Positions 7,408 to 18,786 of a stretch of DNA of 64,000 bases are shown here, piece by piece. Each line of letters starts with the position of its first letter. The first letter of the stretch is position 1. A program made the position numbers and the translations under genes. The notes under the pieces were generated by a model. It was given only the letters and a program-made list of their open reading frames with translations, did no database searches and was not told the DNA's origin. The stretch spans positions 1 to 64,000 of the forward strand of contig NZ_NHOU01000012.1 of assembly GCF_002179555.1 (NCBI RefSeq), written 5' to 3'. Source of the DNA: Salinicola salarius (GTDB taxonomy: Bacteria; Pseudomonadota; Gammaproteobacteria; Pseudomonadales; Halomonadaceae).

Positions 7408-8694
7408 TTATTTCTTGGGGTAATCGCGCTTGTCATAGCCGGTATAGAGCTGGCGAGGCCGGCTGATTCGATAGCCGTTGGTGATCATCTCGTTCCAGTG
7501 AGAGATCCAGCCAACGGTTCGTGCCATCGCGAAGATGACGGTGAACATATTGGTCGGAATGCCAATGGCCTTGAGAATGATGCCTGAATAGAAGTCGACA
7601 TTGGGGTAGAGCTTGCGCTCGATGAAGTATTCGTCTTCCAGGGCGATCTGCTCCAGGCGCTTGGCGATCTGCAGCTGTGGGTCGTCGCCGATCCCCAGCT
7701 CGCCCAGCACCTCATCGCACGTCTCCTTCATCACTTTGGCGCGCGGGTCGAAGTTGCGGTAGACCCGGTGACCGAAGCCCATCAGCTTGAACGGATCCTC
7801 CTTGTCTTTGGCCTTATCGATGAAGCGCTGAATGTTTTCTTCGGAGTCGTCGCCGATCTCGTCCAGCATGGCCAGGACCGCCTCGTTGGCGCCGCCATGT
7901 GCCGGCCCCCAGAGTGCAGCGATGCCGGCACTGATGCAGGCGAAAGGATTGGCGCCGGTCGAGCCCGCCAAGCGTACGGTGGACGTCGAGGCGTTCTGCT
8001 CATGATCCGCGTGAAGCATGAATATACGATCCATCGCCTTGGCGATGACCGGATTGACCTCGTAGTTCTCGCACGGATTGCCGAACATCATGTACAGGAA
8101 GTTTTCCGAGTAATTGAGGTCATTACGCGGGTACATGAATGGCTGGCCGATGTTGTATTTGTGGCACATCGCCGCCAGGGTCGGCATCTTGGCGATCAGG
8201 CGAATGGCGCTGACGTGGCGCTGGTCGGCCTGCGTGATGTCGAGATTATCGTGATAGAAAGCTGCCAGCCCGCCCACGACGCCGCAGAGAACGGCCATCG
8301 GGTGTGCGTCGCGTCGGAAGCCCTTGTAGAAGTTGACGATCTGCTCGTGAACCATGGTGTGGCGGGCAATCGTGCTTCTGAACGTCTCGTACTCGTCGGG
8401 GGAGGGGAGCTCGCCGAACATCAGCAGATAGCAGAGCTCTACATAGTTGGAGCTTTCGGCCAGTTGTTCGATGGGATAGCCACGATGAAGCAGTGTGCCG
8501 GCGGCGCCATCGATGTAAGTGATGCCGGACTCGCACGAAGCAGTAGCAACGAAGCCAGGGTCGTAGGTAAACAGGCCTTCTGCGGTCAGGCCGCGGACGT
8601 CGATGACGTCGGGACCAGCGGTACCGGGGTATACCGGTAGCTCAATGGCATTGTCGACACCATCGACCGATAATTTCGCTTTTCTGTCAGCCAT
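7408..8694 (-). CDS. gltA: Citrate synthase (type II)
   Basis: A 428-residue enzyme condensing acetyl-CoA and oxaloacetate to citrate, the entry step of the TCA cycle. The start at 8694 ([12 protein letters not shown]) is fixed by an excellent AAAGGAGG ribosome site seven bases upstream; the longer reading frame has no support. Catalytic regions are seen: the histidine motif in [10 protein letters not shown], a second in [10 protein letters not shown], and [15 protein letters not shown]. The length matches NADH-regulated hexameric gammaproteobacterial GltA. It is divergent from the sdh-suc operon, the usual order, and has its own promoter and terminator. Confidence 0.97.
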   Translation of the reverse strand: MADRKAKLSVDGVDNAIELPVYPGTAGPDVIDVRGLTAEGLFTYDPGFVATASCESGITYIDGAAGTLLHRGYPIEQLAESSNYVELCYLLMFGELPSPDEYETFRSTIARHTMVHEQIVNFYKGFRRDAHPMAVLCGVVGGLAAFYHDNLDITQADQRHVSAIRLIAKMPTLAAMCHKYNIGQPFMYPRNDLNYSENFLYMMFGNPCENYEVNPVIAKAMDRIFMLHADHEQNASTSTVRLAGSTGANPFACISAGIAALWGPAHGGANEAVLAMLDEIGDDSEENIQRFIDKAKDKEDPFKLMGFGHRVYRNFDPRAKVMKETCDEVLGELGIGDDPQLQIAKRLEQIALEDEYFIERKLYPNVDFYSGIILKAIGIPTNMFTVIFAMARTVGWISHWNEMITNGYRISRPRQLYTGYDKRDYPKK

Positions 8695-8741
8695 TATGGC
8701 CTCCTTTATCGTGACATAAGCCTTTGTCTTTACTGCCGTGC

Positions 8742-8761
8742 GGGCGAAAAATAGTTCGCCC
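8742..8761 (-). promoter_or_regulatory. 5' leader hairpin of gltA
   Basis: GGGCGAA (8742-8748) and TTCGCCC (8755-8761) form a 7-bp stem with a six-base loop at or just after the expected gltA transcription start. It may protect the 5' end or modulate translation; function inferred. Confidence 0.4.
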
Positions 8762-8789
8762 ACTATAGATTTCCGCGGGGGATTGTCAA
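8762..8789 (-). promoter_or_regulatory. Sigma70 promoter of gltA
   Basis: Read on the minus strand: TTGACA (8789-8784), a 16-bp spacer, TATAGT (8767-8762). This gives a leader of about 60 nt before the gltA start. Confidence 0.75.
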
Positions 8790-9023
8790 TTCGCCTGGGT
8801 CGCCCTTGTGCCGTGGCTTCGGCGTTGTTGCCGAGTTGCAAGGTGGCGGAGGGGGCGGGCTTGTGCGAAGGGAGCTCGTTGTTCTGCCAATCTAGCCACT
8901 ATCATACCAATTGAGAGGGGCAGGCTGACAGTAACGAAAGAATTTGAATCGAGTGTCGACAACCTGAAGGCCGTGCTGGCGTAGGTTCGGGGCATTTCTT
9001 TCGCCTCCGGGCGATGGAGCGAT
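8790..9023. other. gltA-sdhC divergent spacer, no gene
   Basis: Between the two divergent promoters I see no recognisable gene, only short chance frames. The area is the natural place for regulator sites (ArcA- or Crp-type in relatives), but I could not point to a convincing match. Confidence 0.4.
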
Positions 9024-9052
9024 TTGTCATCCGGTTACCCAAACCCTATAAT
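9024..9052 (+). promoter_or_regulatory. Sigma70 promoter of the sdh operon
   Basis: TTGTCA (9024-9029), a 17-bp spacer and a perfect TATAAT (9047-9052). This predicts a leader of about 130 nt before sdhC. Confidence 0.8.
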
Positions 9053-9141
9053 CTGCTACCGCACGAGATGGCATCGTCAGCCGGTTTGGGCCGCATCGGA
9101 ACTGCTTCCGCGACCGTGATCCTGCTTCTAAAAACCACCGC

Positions 9142-9167
9142 CCCTGAACGGGCACAACCCGTCAGGG
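9142..9167 (+). promoter_or_regulatory. Leader hairpin just upstream of sdhC
   Basis: CCCTGAACGGG (9142-9152) pairs with CCCGTCAGGG (9158-9167), ten base pairs with one bulged A and a short loop. It ends 21 nt before the GTG start of sdhC, close enough to affect ribosome loading or protect the operon mRNA. Confidence 0.5.
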
Positions 9168-9188
9168 TTAAGAGAGTGTTTAAGAGCC

Positions 9189-9566
9189 GTGAATAGCAAA
9201 CGTCCAGTAAACCTCGACCTATCCACCATCCATTTTCCACTTCCCGCACTCACTTCCATCGCACATCGCATTACCGGCGTCATCTTGTTCGTCGGGCTGA
9301 TCTTTGGCTTCTGGGCACTGGATGCTTCGCTGTCCTCTCCCGAGGGGTTCGAATCAGTACGCGACGCGCTGGCGAATAACGTGTTGGCGAAACTGATCGC
9401 CTGGGGCCTGTTGTCGGCACTCGGCTTTCACTTCGTGGCGGGAATCAAGCACCTGCTCATGGACACCGGTTACGGTGTCGATCTTGAAGGTGGCAATCGC
9501 AAGGCGCAAATCACGGTCGTGATCAGTGCTGTCCTGGTGGTTCTGGCGGGAGTCTGGGTATGGTAA
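9189..9566 (+). CDS. sdhC: Succinate dehydrogenase cytochrome b556 subunit
   Basis: A 125-residue membrane anchor of respiratory complex II. It holds three hydrophobic helices and the family pattern FPLPALTSIAHRITGV near residue 16, where Ser and Arg lie by the quinone site. The likely haem-ligand histidine sits in LGFHFVAGIKHLL. It starts with GTG and has only a weak purine-rich ribosome site (AAGAG), right after a leader hairpin. It overlaps sdhD by 7 bp, so the two anchors are translationally coupled. Confidence 0.95.
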   Translation: MNSKRPVNLDLSTIHFPLPALTSIAHRITGVILFVGLIFGFWALDASLSSPEGFESVRDALANNVLAKLIAWGLLSALGFHFVAGIKHLLMDTGYGVDLEGGNRKAQITVVISAVLVVLAGVWVW

Positions 9567-9907
9567 CCAATATTACGAATCTGGGCCGCAGCGGGCTGTC
9601 CGACTGGCTCCTTCAGCGCGTGTCTGCCGTCGTCCTGGCGCTTTATACGCTGTTCGTCGTGGCCTATCTGTTGTTCCATCCCAATCTGGACTACGCCGCC
9701 TGGAGTGGCCTGTTCGCCCAGACCTGGATGCGTATCTTTTCCTTGCTGGCCTTCATTTCCATGGCCGCTCACGCTTGGGTCGGTCTGTGGACGGTTTCCA
9801 CTGACTATCTCAAACACACCGGTGTTCGCTTCGGCTTCCAGGCCATCGTGATTCTCGCCATCTTCGTTTTTCTGGTGTGGGGCGTTCAAGTCCTCTGGGG
9901 AGCCTGA
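9560..9907 (+). CDS. sdhD: Succinate dehydrogenase membrane anchor subunit
   Basis: A 115-residue partner of SdhC with three hydrophobic helices. The second helix carries SMAAHAWVGLWTVSTDYLK, with the histidine and Asp-Tyr expected near the haem and ubiquinone pocket. Its ATG lies inside the 3' end of sdhC, and sdhA begins four bases after its stop, as expected for stoichiometric synthesis of complex II. Confidence 0.95.
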   Translation: MVTNITNLGRSGLSDWLLQRVSAVVLALYTLFVVAYLLFHPNLDYAAWSGLFAQTWMRIFSLLAFISMAAHAWVGLWTVSTDYLKHTGVRFGFQAIVILAIFVFLVWGVQVLWGA

Positions 9908-9910
9908 TCC

Positions 9911-11683
9911 ATGTCTACCATGCGTAACCTGACATTCGACGCCATCATCATCGGTGGTGGCGGTTCCGGCCTGCGAGCGGCGCTCGAACTGGCCAAATCC
10001 GGCAAGAAGACTGCCGTGCTGTCCAAGGTCTTCCCGACCCGTTCGCACACGGTATCGGCGCAGGGCGGTATTACCTGCGCGATTGCCTCTGCCGATCCCA
10101 ACGACGATTGGCGCTGGCACATGTACGACACCGTCAAGGGAGGGGACTACATTGCTGACCAGGACGCCGCGGAGTATCTGTGCTCCGAGGGGCCCAAGGC
10201 GGTCTTCGAACTCGAACATATGGGCCTGCCGTTCTCGCGCTTCGACAATGGTCGTATCTACCAGCGTCCTTTCGGTGGTCAGTCCAAGGATTTCGGTAAG
10301 GGTGGCCAAGCGGCGCGTACTTGCGCAGCTGCAGACCGTACCGGCCACGCGCTGCTACACACGTTGTATCAGAACAATCTGAAAAACAACACCGTCTTCC
10401 TGGACGAGTGGTATGCCATCGATCTGGTGAAGAATGCCAACGGCGACGTGGTCGGTTGTATCGCGCTGTGCATCGAAACCGGCGAAGTCGTGCACGTCAA
10501 ATCCAAGGCGACGGTGCTGGCGACCGGCGGGGCAGGGCGTATCTTCGCTTCGACCACCAACGCGCTGATCAACACCGGCGACGGCATCGGCATGGCGCTG
10601 CGTGCCGGCTTCCCGATGCAGGACATGGAAATGTGGCAGTTCCATCCGACCGGTATCTACGGTGCGGGGACTCTGGTCACGGAAGGCTGCCGCGGTGAAG
10701 GTGGCTACCTGATCAACAAGGACGGCGAGCGCTTCATGGAGCGTTACGCGCCCAACGCCAAGGATCTCGCCGGTCGCGATGTGGTGGCACGCTCCATGGT
10801 CATGGAAGTGCTGGAAGGTCGTGGCTGCGGCGAGAACGGCGATCACGTCATGCTCAAGCTCGACCACCTGGGTGAAGAGGTGCTGATGAAGCGCCTGCCG
10901 GGTATCGTCGAACTCTCCAAGACCTTCGCGCACGTGGATCCGGTCAAGGAGCCGATTCCGGTCACGCCGACCTGCCACTACATGATGGGGGGTATTCCCA
11001 CCAACGTGCATGGGCAAGCCATCATGCAGGACGGCGATGGCAACGATCAGATCATCAATGGTCTGTTTGCCTGCGGTGAAGCTGCGTGTGTTTCGGTGCA
11101 CGGCGCCAATCGTCTGGGCGGTAATTCGCTATTGGATCTGGTGGTGTTCGGTCGTGCTGCCGGCATCTACATCGACAAGGCGCTCAGCGAAGGGATCGAG
11201 TATCTCGACGCTTCCGCGTCGGATGTCGAGCGTGCTACGAGCCGTCTGGCGCGCTGGAACGAGTCCGGTGGCGGCGAGTCGGTTTCCGAGCTCAAGGCCG
11301 AGCTGCAGAACACCATGCAGAATGCATTCGGTGTCTTCCGCCAGGAAGACAACATGCAGGAAGGTGTCAAGAAGCTGGCGGAGCTGCGTGAGCGTATCGG
11401 ACAGGCGCATCTGGGTGACAAGTCCGACGTCTTCAACACGGCGCGTGTCGAGGCGCTCGAGCTAGACAATCTACTGGAAGTGGCCGAAGCCACCGCCATC
11501 GCGGCACTGGAACGCAAGGAGAGCCGTGGGGCTCACTCTCGCTACGATTATCCGGATCGCGATGACGTCAACTGGCTCAAGCACTCGCTCTTTCATCCGG
11601 GCGAAAAGACCGTGACCAAGCGTGAAGTCAACTTCACGCCCAAGACGGTCGACACCTTCGAGCCGAAAGTCCGTACCTATTAA
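9911..11683 (+). CDS. sdhA: Succinate dehydrogenase flavoprotein subunit
   Basis: A 590-residue FAD-binding catalytic subunit that oxidises succinate to fumarate on the cytoplasmic side of the membrane. Visible: the dinucleotide-binding glycines [15 protein letters not shown] (about 13-27), the covalent-FAD histidine region [10 protein letters not shown], the active-site segment HPTGIYGAG, and GGIPTNVHG with the catalytic arginine region nearby. The length equals the family norm. A GGGAG site lies about 8 bases before the ATG. Confidence 0.98.
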   Translation: MSTMRNLTFDAIIIGGGGSGLRAALELAKSGKKTAVLSKVFPTRSHTVSAQGGITCAIASADPNDDWRWHMYDTVKGGDYIADQDAAEYLCSEGPKAVFELEHMGLPFSRFDNGRIYQRPFGGQSKDFGKGGQAARTCAAADRTGHALLHTLYQNNLKNNTVFLDEWYAIDLVKNANGDVVGCIALCIETGEVVHVKSKATVLATGGAGRIFASTTNALINTGDGIGMALRAGFPMQDMEMWQFHPTGIYGAGTLVTEGCRGEGGYLINKDGERFMERYAPNAKDLAGRDVVARSMVMEVLEGRGCGENGDHVMLKLDHLGEEVLMKRLPGIVELSKTFAHVDPVKEPIPVTPTCHYMMGGIPTNVHGQAIMQDGDGNDQIINGLFACGEAACVSVHGANRLGGNSLLDLVVFGRAAGIYIDKALSEGIEYLDASASDVERATSRLARWNESGGGESVSELKAELQNTMQNAFGVFRQEDNMQEGVKKLAELRERIGQAHLGDKSDVFNTARVEALELDNLLEVAEATAIAALERKESRGAHSRYDYPDRDDVNWLKHSLFHPGEKTVTKREVNFTPKTVDTFEPKVRTY

Positions 11684-11697
11684 GAGGGTTGTCAACG

Positions 11698-12408
11698 ATG
11701 TCCAGTCTTCAGGTTTCCGTTTATCGCTACAACCCTGAGACCGACTCCGCACCGTATATGCAGGAGTTTCAGATCGATACCCAAGGGCGCGATCTGATGG
11801 TTCTCAATATCCTGACCATGATCAAGGATCAGGATAGCTCGATGGCGTTTCGTCGCAGCTGCCGCGAGGGTGTCTGCGGCTCCGATGGCATGAACATGAA
11901 TGGCACCAATGGTTTGGCCTGTATCACGCCGCTGTCGGCCGTGGTCAAGGACAACAAGTTGGTGTTGCGGCCGCTGCCTGGTCTGCCGGTCATGCGCGAC
12001 CTGGTGGTCGATATGGGTCTGTTCTACAAGCAGTACGAGCGTATGCAGCCGTATCTGCAGAACGATACCGCAGCGCCGGCGATCGAGCGTCTGCAGTCCC
12101 CGGAAGAGCGTGACAAACTGGATGGTCTGTACGAGTGCATCCTGTGCGCCTGCTGTTCGACCTCTTGCCCGTCCTTCTGGTGGAATCCGGACAAGTTCGT
12201 CGGTCCGGCCGGTCTGTTGCAGGCATACCGTTTCCTGGCGGACTCTCGCGACAACGCGACGCAGGCCCGTCTGGCAGAGCTGGAAGATCCGTTCAGCCTA
12301 TTCCGGTGTCGTGGCATCATGAACTGTGTTGCGGTCTGTCCCAAGGGGCTGAATCCGACCCGGGCGATCGGCAAAATCCGCGAAATGCTACTGTCCAACG
12401 CGACTTGA
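11698..12408 (+). CDS. sdhB: Succinate dehydrogenase iron-sulfur subunit
   Basis: A 236-residue electron-transfer subunit. The N-terminal plant-type ferredoxin domain carries the [2Fe-2S] motif CREGVCGSDGMN with a later cysteine. The C-terminal domain has CILCACCSTSCPSFWW and CRGIMNCVAVCPKG for the [4Fe-4S] and [3Fe-4S] clusters. I prefer the ATG at 11698 because GAGGG lies 9 bases upstream; an in-frame TTG at 11689 would add three residues. It is the last gene of sdhCDAB before a terminator. Confidence 0.97.
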   Translation: MSSLQVSVYRYNPETDSAPYMQEFQIDTQGRDLMVLNILTMIKDQDSSMAFRRSCREGVCGSDGMNMNGTNGLACITPLSAVVKDNKLVLRPLPGLPVMRDLVVDMGLFYKQYERMQPYLQNDTAAPAIERLQSPEERDKLDGLYECILCACCSTSCPSFWWNPDKFVGPAGLLQAYRFLADSRDNATQARLAELEDPFSLFRCRGIMNCVAVCPKGLNPTRAIGKIREMLLSNAT

Positions 12409-12516
12409 TGGTCAGAGGCGGCATCTACGACTTAAATCGTAGCGCTTGGCTTGTTATCATGTCGCCACGCTATTGGCTGCGACGCGTTGTCGCAGCCGAT
12501 CCAGCTCAAGATATTG

Positions 12517-12541
12517 GCCGGTGCCTCGCGCACCGGCTTTT
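12517..12541 (+). terminator. Terminator between sdhB and sucA
   Basis: GCCGGTGC (12517-12524) and GCACCGGC (12530-12537) form an 8-bp stem with a 5-nt loop, followed by TTTT. The short T-run suggests partial termination, so sucA may be both read through and separately initiated in the 126 bp after it. Confidence 0.65.
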
Positions 12542-12667
12542 AACGATCATGACGACGCCTTGAATTGGCATGGTCGTTGGCCGTCTCGCGACGGTTCCGG
12601 AGTGACGCCGAGGCGCGCAGCTGCGACCGGCGCCGACAACACCCCATCAGTGTAGGGTGAACGAGAG

Positions 12668-15499
12668 ATGCAAGAAGGCATAATGGAGTTGATGTGGCGC
12701 ACTTCCCATATGAGCGGCGGCAACGCCCACTATGTGGAAGCGCTCTACGAGCAGTATCTGAATGACCCCGCGACTGTCCCCGATGAATGGCGCCAAGCGT
12801 TTGATCAGTTGCCGCGCCTGGAAGGCACTCCCTCCCAAGACGTTCCTCTCAGCCCCATTCGGGAACAGTTCTACCAGCTGGCGCGCGAGCGTCGTCCCAC
12901 CGTATCGGCCGCCACCGGCAGCAGCGAAAACCGTAAGCAGGTCAAGGTTCTTCAACTGATCAATGCCTATCGGTTCCGTGGCCATCAGCGTGCCAATATC
13001 GATCCGCTCGGTTTGCGCAAGCCCGATACGGTCCCTGACCTCGATTTCTCTTTCCATGACTTGACCCAGGCCGACATGAACACCGAGTTCCAGACCGGTT
13101 CGTTCTTCCTGGGCAAGGAAGAGGCGCCGCTCAAGGAGATCGTCGAGGCGCTGGAGCAGACCTACTGCCGCTCGATCGGCTGTGAGTTCATGCACATCGT
13201 CAACACCGAAGAGAAGCGTTGGCTGCAGCAGCGCTTCGAGTCGGTGCGTTCCAAGCCGAAGTACAGCCAGAGCGAACGGGAGCATCTGCTCGAGCGCCTG
13301 ACCGCCGCTGAAGGGCTGGAAAGCTATCTTGCTTCCAAGTATCCCGGCACCAAGCGCTTCGGCCTGGAAGGTGGCGAGTCCTTCATTCCGATGATGGACG
13401 AGGTGATCCAGCGCAGCGGCAACTACGGCGTCAAGGAAGTGGTGATCGGCATGGCCCACCGCGGCCGCCTCAACCTGCTGGTCAATATCCTTGGCAAGAG
13501 CCCGTCGGAACTGATCGACGAGTTCGACGGCAAGAAGCAGATCGAGCAAGGGTCGGGCGACGTCAAGTATCACCAGGGCTTCAGCTCCAACGTGATGACG
13601 CCCGGAGGCGAGGTCCACCTGGCGCTGGCGTTCAACCCGTCGCACCTGGAAATCGTTTCGCCGGTGGTGGAAGGGTCCGTTCGCGCTCGTCAGGATCGCC
13701 GCCAGGACGTCGAAGGCAAGCAGGTCCTGCCGGTCGTAGTGCATGGCGATGCCGCCTTCGCCGGTCAGGGCGTGGTGATGGAAACCTTCCAGATGTCGCA
13801 GACCCGCGGTTACAAGACCGGCGGCACGCTGCACATCGTGATCAACAATCAGGTCGGTTTCACGACGTCGCGCGCCGATGACGCGCGTTCCACCGAGTAT
13901 TGCACCGATATCGCCAAGATGGTTCAGGCGCCGATCTTCCATGTCAATGGTGACGATCCCGAAGCGGTGTTGCATGCGACCCGGGTCGCCGTCGACTATC
14001 GCAAGGAATTCCAGCGCGATGTCGTCATCGATCTGGTCTGCTACCGTCGCCGGGGACACAACGAGGCCGACGAGCCTTCCGGTACGCAGCCGCTGATGTA
14101 TTCCAAGATCAAGTCGCACAAGTCGACGCGTACCCTGTACGTGGAGCAGTTGATCAAGGAGGGCGTGCTGACCGAGGATCAGGCCAAGCAGATGGGCGAG
14201 CAGTATCGCGACGACCTGATGGCCGGCAATCACGTTGCCAATGCCCTGGTCAAGCAGCCCAACACGGGCTTGTTCGTCGACTGGACACCGTATCTCGGCC
14301 ACGAGTGGAGCGGCGACACCGATACCAGCTGCGATCTCGAACATCTGACGCAACTGGCGCAGAAGATGAGCGAGATTCCCAACGGGATCGACGTGCAGCG
14401 GCAGGTGGCACGAGTCTATGAAGAGCGGCGCAAGATGCTGGCCGGCAACCAGCCGCTCAACTGGGGCTTTGCCGAAACGCTGGCTTACGCCACTCTGGTC
14501 GATGCCGGTCATCCGGTCCGCCTGACCGGGCAGGATACCGGCCGCGGGACGTTCTCCCACCGTCATGCCGTGGTGCATAACCAGGCCGACGCCTCGACTT
14601 ATGTCCCGCTTCAACACATCAAGGACGATCAGCCCTCGTTTGCCATCTATGACTCCTTCCTTTCGGAAGAGGCCGTGCTGGCGTTCGAATACGGCTATGC
14701 GACGACTGCGCCCAACTCGTTGATCATCTGGGAAGCCCAGTTCGGTGACTTCTTCAACGGTGCGCAGGTCGTGGTCGACCAGTTCATCTCCTCGGGCGAG
14801 TCGAAATGGGCGCGCCTGTGCGGACTGACGCTGCTGTTGCCGCATGGATACGAAGGCCAGGGCCCGGAGCACTCCTCGGCACGCCTGGAGCGTTTCCTGC
14901 AGCTGTGCGCCGAGCACAACATGCAGGTCTGCGTACCGACCACGCCGGCCCAGATCTTCCACTTGCTGCGCCGCCAGGTCATCCGTCCGCTGCGCAAGCC
15001 GCTGGTGGTGTTGTCGCCGAAGAGCCTGCTGCGCCACAAGGACGCGACTTCGACCATGGAAGAGCTGGCCGAAGGCCGTTTCCAGATGGTCATCCCCGAC
15101 GTTGGCGAACGGGATCCCCAGCAGGTCAAGCGAGCCGTCCTCTGCTCGGGCAAGGTCTACTACGACCTGGCGACCTATCGTTCTGAAAACGAGCGTGACG
15201 ACACGGCAATCATCCGTGTCGAGCAGCTCTACCCGTTCCCCAAGGACGAGCTGTTGGAAGCGCTCAGGACCTATCCGAATTTGGAGCAGGTCGTCTGGTG
15301 TCAGGAAGAGCCGCTCAACCAGGGCGCCTGGTATCAGAGCCAGCATCATCTGCGCCTGGTGGCGAGCATGGTGCGCGAAGGGTTGGATCACAGCCTCAAG
15401 TTTGCTGGTCGTCCGGCATCCGCCGCGCCAGCCGCAGGCTATATGTCTGTCCACGTGGCACAACAGAGCCAACTGGTCGACGACGCTTTCAACGCGTAA
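12668..15499 (+). CDS. sucA: 2-oxoglutarate dehydrogenase E1 component
   Basis: A 943-residue thiamine-diphosphate enzyme that decarboxylates 2-oxoglutarate and passes the succinyl group to SucB. The N-terminal E2-binding peptide (MSGGNAHYVEALYEQYLNDP) and the YRFRGH motif are clear. Others are HRGRLNLLVN, HGDAAFAGQG, the ThDP segment GDDPEAVL, and the transketolase-type C-terminal half with WEAQFGDFFNGAQ and LLPHGYEGQGPEHSSAR. The length fits the family. It starts a suc operon with sucB 51 bp downstream. Confidence 0.98.
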   Translation: MQEGIMELMWRTSHMSGGNAHYVEALYEQYLNDPATVPDEWRQAFDQLPRLEGTPSQDVPLSPIREQFYQLARERRPTVSAATGSSENRKQVKVLQLINAYRFRGHQRANIDPLGLRKPDTVPDLDFSFHDLTQADMNTEFQTGSFFLGKEEAPLKEIVEALEQTYCRSIGCEFMHIVNTEEKRWLQQRFESVRSKPKYSQSEREHLLERLTAAEGLESYLASKYPGTKRFGLEGGESFIPMMDEVIQRSGNYGVKEVVIGMAHRGRLNLLVNILGKSPSELIDEFDGKKQIEQGSGDVKYHQGFSSNVMTPGGEVHLALAFNPSHLEIVSPVVEGSVRARQDRRQDVEGKQVLPVVVHGDAAFAGQGVVMETFQMSQTRGYKTGGTLHIVINNQVGFTTSRADDARSTEYCTDIAKMVQAPIFHVNGDDPEAVLHATRVAVDYRKEFQRDVVIDLVCYRRRGHNEADEPSGTQPLMYSKIKSHKSTRTLYVEQLIKEGVLTEDQAKQMGEQYRDDLMAGNHVANALVKQPNTGLFVDWTPYLGHEWSGDTDTSCDLEHLTQLAQKMSEIPNGIDVQRQVARVYEERRKMLAGNQPLNWGFAETLAYATLVDAGHPVRLTGQDTGRGTFSHRHAVVHNQADASTYVPLQHIKDDQPSFAIYDSFLSEEAVLAFEYGYATTAPNSLIIWEAQFGDFFNGAQVVVDQFISSGESKWARLCGLTLLLPHGYEGQGPEHSSARLERFLQLCAEHNMQVCVPTTPAQIFHLLRRQVIRPLRKPLVVLSPKSLLRHKDATSTMEELAEGRFQMVIPDVGERDPQQVKRAVLCSGKVYYDLATYRSENERDDTAIIRVEQLYPFPKDELLEALRTYPNLEQVVWCQEEPLNQGAWYQSQHHLRLVASMVREGLDHSLKFAGRPASAAPAAGYMSVHVAQQSQLVDDAFNA

Positions 15500-15550
15500 G
15501 GCGCCTTGCCGCTGAGACAGGCGCGAGAGAAAAGAGACTAAGGATACGAC

Positions 15551-17131
15551 ATGGCTACTGATATCAAAGCGCCGAGTTTTCCCGAATCCGTTGCCGAGGG
15601 AACGGTCGCCACATGGCACAAGAAAGTGGGCGATAGCGTCGAGCGCGATGAGTTGATCGTCGAGATCGAAACCGACAAGGTCGTCCTCGAAGTGGTGGCG
15701 CCCGAGGCCGGCACGCTCTCCGAGATCAAGATCGAAGAAGGCGATACCTGCGAGTCCGAGCAGGTGCTGGGCGTCCTCGGTGCTGCCTCCGAAGGTAGCA
15801 AGAGCGAGGCCAAGAGCGAAGAAAAATCAGGCGGTGAGCAGAAGTCGGGCGGTGAAGAGAAAGCGGCTGCCAAGCCCGCTGCCGCCGGCAAGAGCTTTGA
15901 GGTCAAAGCGCCGAGCTTCCCGGAATCCGTACAGGAAGGCACCGTCGCCAGCTGGAACAAGAAGGTCGGCGAAGCGGTCAAGCGTGACGAAGTGCTGGCC
16001 GAAATCGAGACCGACAAGGTCGTGCTGGAAGTGGTCGCTCCGGCTGACGGCGCGCTTTCCGAAATCAAGGTTCAGGAAGGCGAAGTCGTCGAGTCCGAGG
16101 CTCTGCTGGCGACCTTCTCCGAAGGCGCAGGCGGCGAAGGCTCTGGTGGCGACAGCGGCGCTTCCGCCGAATCCGCTGGCGACCAGGATCAGGCGTCCGC
16201 TGCCGATGGTGAAGAAGATACCAAGGTTGGCGACAAGATTCTGGCACCGGCGGCACGCAAACTCGCCGCGGAAAACGATCTCGACGTGAGCAGGATCGAG
16301 GGCACCGGCAAAGGCGGTCGCGTTCTGAAGGAAGACGTCCAGAAGGCGATCAAGGACGGTTCGGCGAAGAAATCCGCCAAGCCGGCCGCTGCAGCACCCA
16401 AGGCCGCTGCCGCTCCGGCGGTCGAGGGCGAGCGTCCCGAACAGCGCGTACCGATGAGCCGCCTGCGTCAGACCATCGCCAAGCGCCTGGTGCAGGCTCA
16501 GCAGACCGCCGCCATGCTGACCACCTACAACGAGGTGGACATGAGTGCGGTCATGGCGCTGCGCAGCCAGTACAAGGACACCTTCCTCAAGGCGCACGAC
16601 GTCAAGCTCGGTTTCATGGGCTTCTTCGTCAAGGCGGCGACCGAAGCGCTCAAGCGCTTCCCGGACGTCAACGCCTCCATCGACGGTACCGACATCGTCT
16701 ACCACGGTTATCAGGATATCGGCGTCGCCGTTTCCACGCCGCGTGGCCTGGTCGTGCCGGTGCTGCGTGATACCGACAGCATGAAGCTGGCCGACGTCGA
16801 GAAGGCGATCGGCGACTTCGGCAAGCGGGGTCGTGAAGGCAAGCTCGGCATCGAGGACATGCAGGGCGGTACCTTCACCATCACCAACGGCGGTATCTTC
16901 GGCTCGCTGATGTCCACCCCGATCCTGAATCCGCCGCAGACCGCGATCCTGGGTATGCACAAGATCCAGGAGCGTCCGATGGCGGTGAATGGCAAGGTCG
17001 AGATTCGCCCGATGATGTACCTCGCCGTTTCCTACGATCACCGCATGATCGATGGCAAGGATGCGGTCCAGTTCCTGGTGGCGATCAAGTCGCTGCTGGA
17101 AGATCCGGCGCGCCTGCTGCTGGACATCTGA
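15551..17131 (+). CDS. sucB: 2-oxoglutarate dehydrogenase E2 component with two lipoyl domains
   Basis: A 526-residue dihydrolipoyl succinyltransferase, about 120 residues longer than E. coli SucB because the lipoyl domain is duplicated. Domain 1 spans about 2-76 and domain 2 about 115-190. Each has [14 protein letters not shown], giving lipoyl lysines near K43 and K156. Glu/Gly/Ala/Lys-rich linkers follow both domains. The peripheral subunit-binding domain is about 226-265, and the acyltransferase core ends with [16 protein letters not shown] (catalytic His and Asp). The linker after domain 2 is very acidic, fitting a halophile. E1 and E3 genes flank it. Confidence 0.97.
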   Translation: MATDIKAPSFPESVAEGTVATWHKKVGDSVERDELIVEIETDKVVLEVVAPEAGTLSEIKIEEGDTCESEQVLGVLGAASEGSKSEAKSEEKSGGEQKSGGEEKAAAKPAAAGKSFEVKAPSFPESVQEGTVASWNKKVGEAVKRDEVLAEIETDKVVLEVVAPADGALSEIKVQEGEVVESEALLATFSEGAGGEGSGGDSGASAESAGDQDQASAADGEEDTKVGDKILAPAARKLAAENDLDVSRIEGTGKGGRVLKEDVQKAIKDGSAKKSAKPAAAAPKAAAAPAVEGERPEQRVPMSRLRQTIAKRLVQAQQTAAMLTTYNEVDMSAVMALRSQYKDTFLKAHDVKLGFMGFFVKAATEALKRFPDVNASIDGTDIVYHGYQDIGVAVSTPRGLVVPVLRDTDSMKLADVEKAIGDFGKRGREGKLGIEDMQGGTFTITNGGIFGSLMSTPILNPPQTAILGMHKIQERPMAVNGKVEIRPMMYLAVSYDHRMIDGKDAVQFLVAIKSLLEDPARLLLDI

Positions 17132-17148
17132 GCGTATTCGATCTCTAA

Positions 17149-18666
<1,518 letters not shown>

Positions 18667-18694
18667 GTCTTTCCTTTCGCGTTTCCTGCACTAG

Positions 18695-18752
18695 GTGCCA
18701 TTCCCTGTCGGAATGGCACGGGGGCAACGAGCCGATGTCTCGGCTCGTTGCC
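18695..18752 (+). repeat. Two consecutive perfect hairpins between lpd and sucC
   Basis: The first is a 10-bp stem, GTGCCATTCC (18695-18704) with GGAATGGCAC (18710-18719). The second is a 13-bp stem, GGCAACGAGCCGA (18723-18735) with TCGGCTCGTTGCC (18740-18752), loop TGTC. Neither has a T-run. They end 34 bp before sucC and may mark an mRNA processing or stability element dividing sucAB-lpd from sucCD. Confidence 0.7.
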
Positions 18753-18786
18753 ATTCGAGTCACATGCAACCTAATGGCATGAATCG

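Noticed and set aside
7272-7466. A 64-codon frame over the gltA terminator
   Set aside because: It crosses the terminator and the 3' end of gltA and has no independent support.
12647-15619. A 990-codon open frame antisense to sucA
   Set aside because: Stop-free antisense frames are common in GC-rich genes with biased codon use. The translation shows no recognisable family, and the plus strand is unmistakably sucA.
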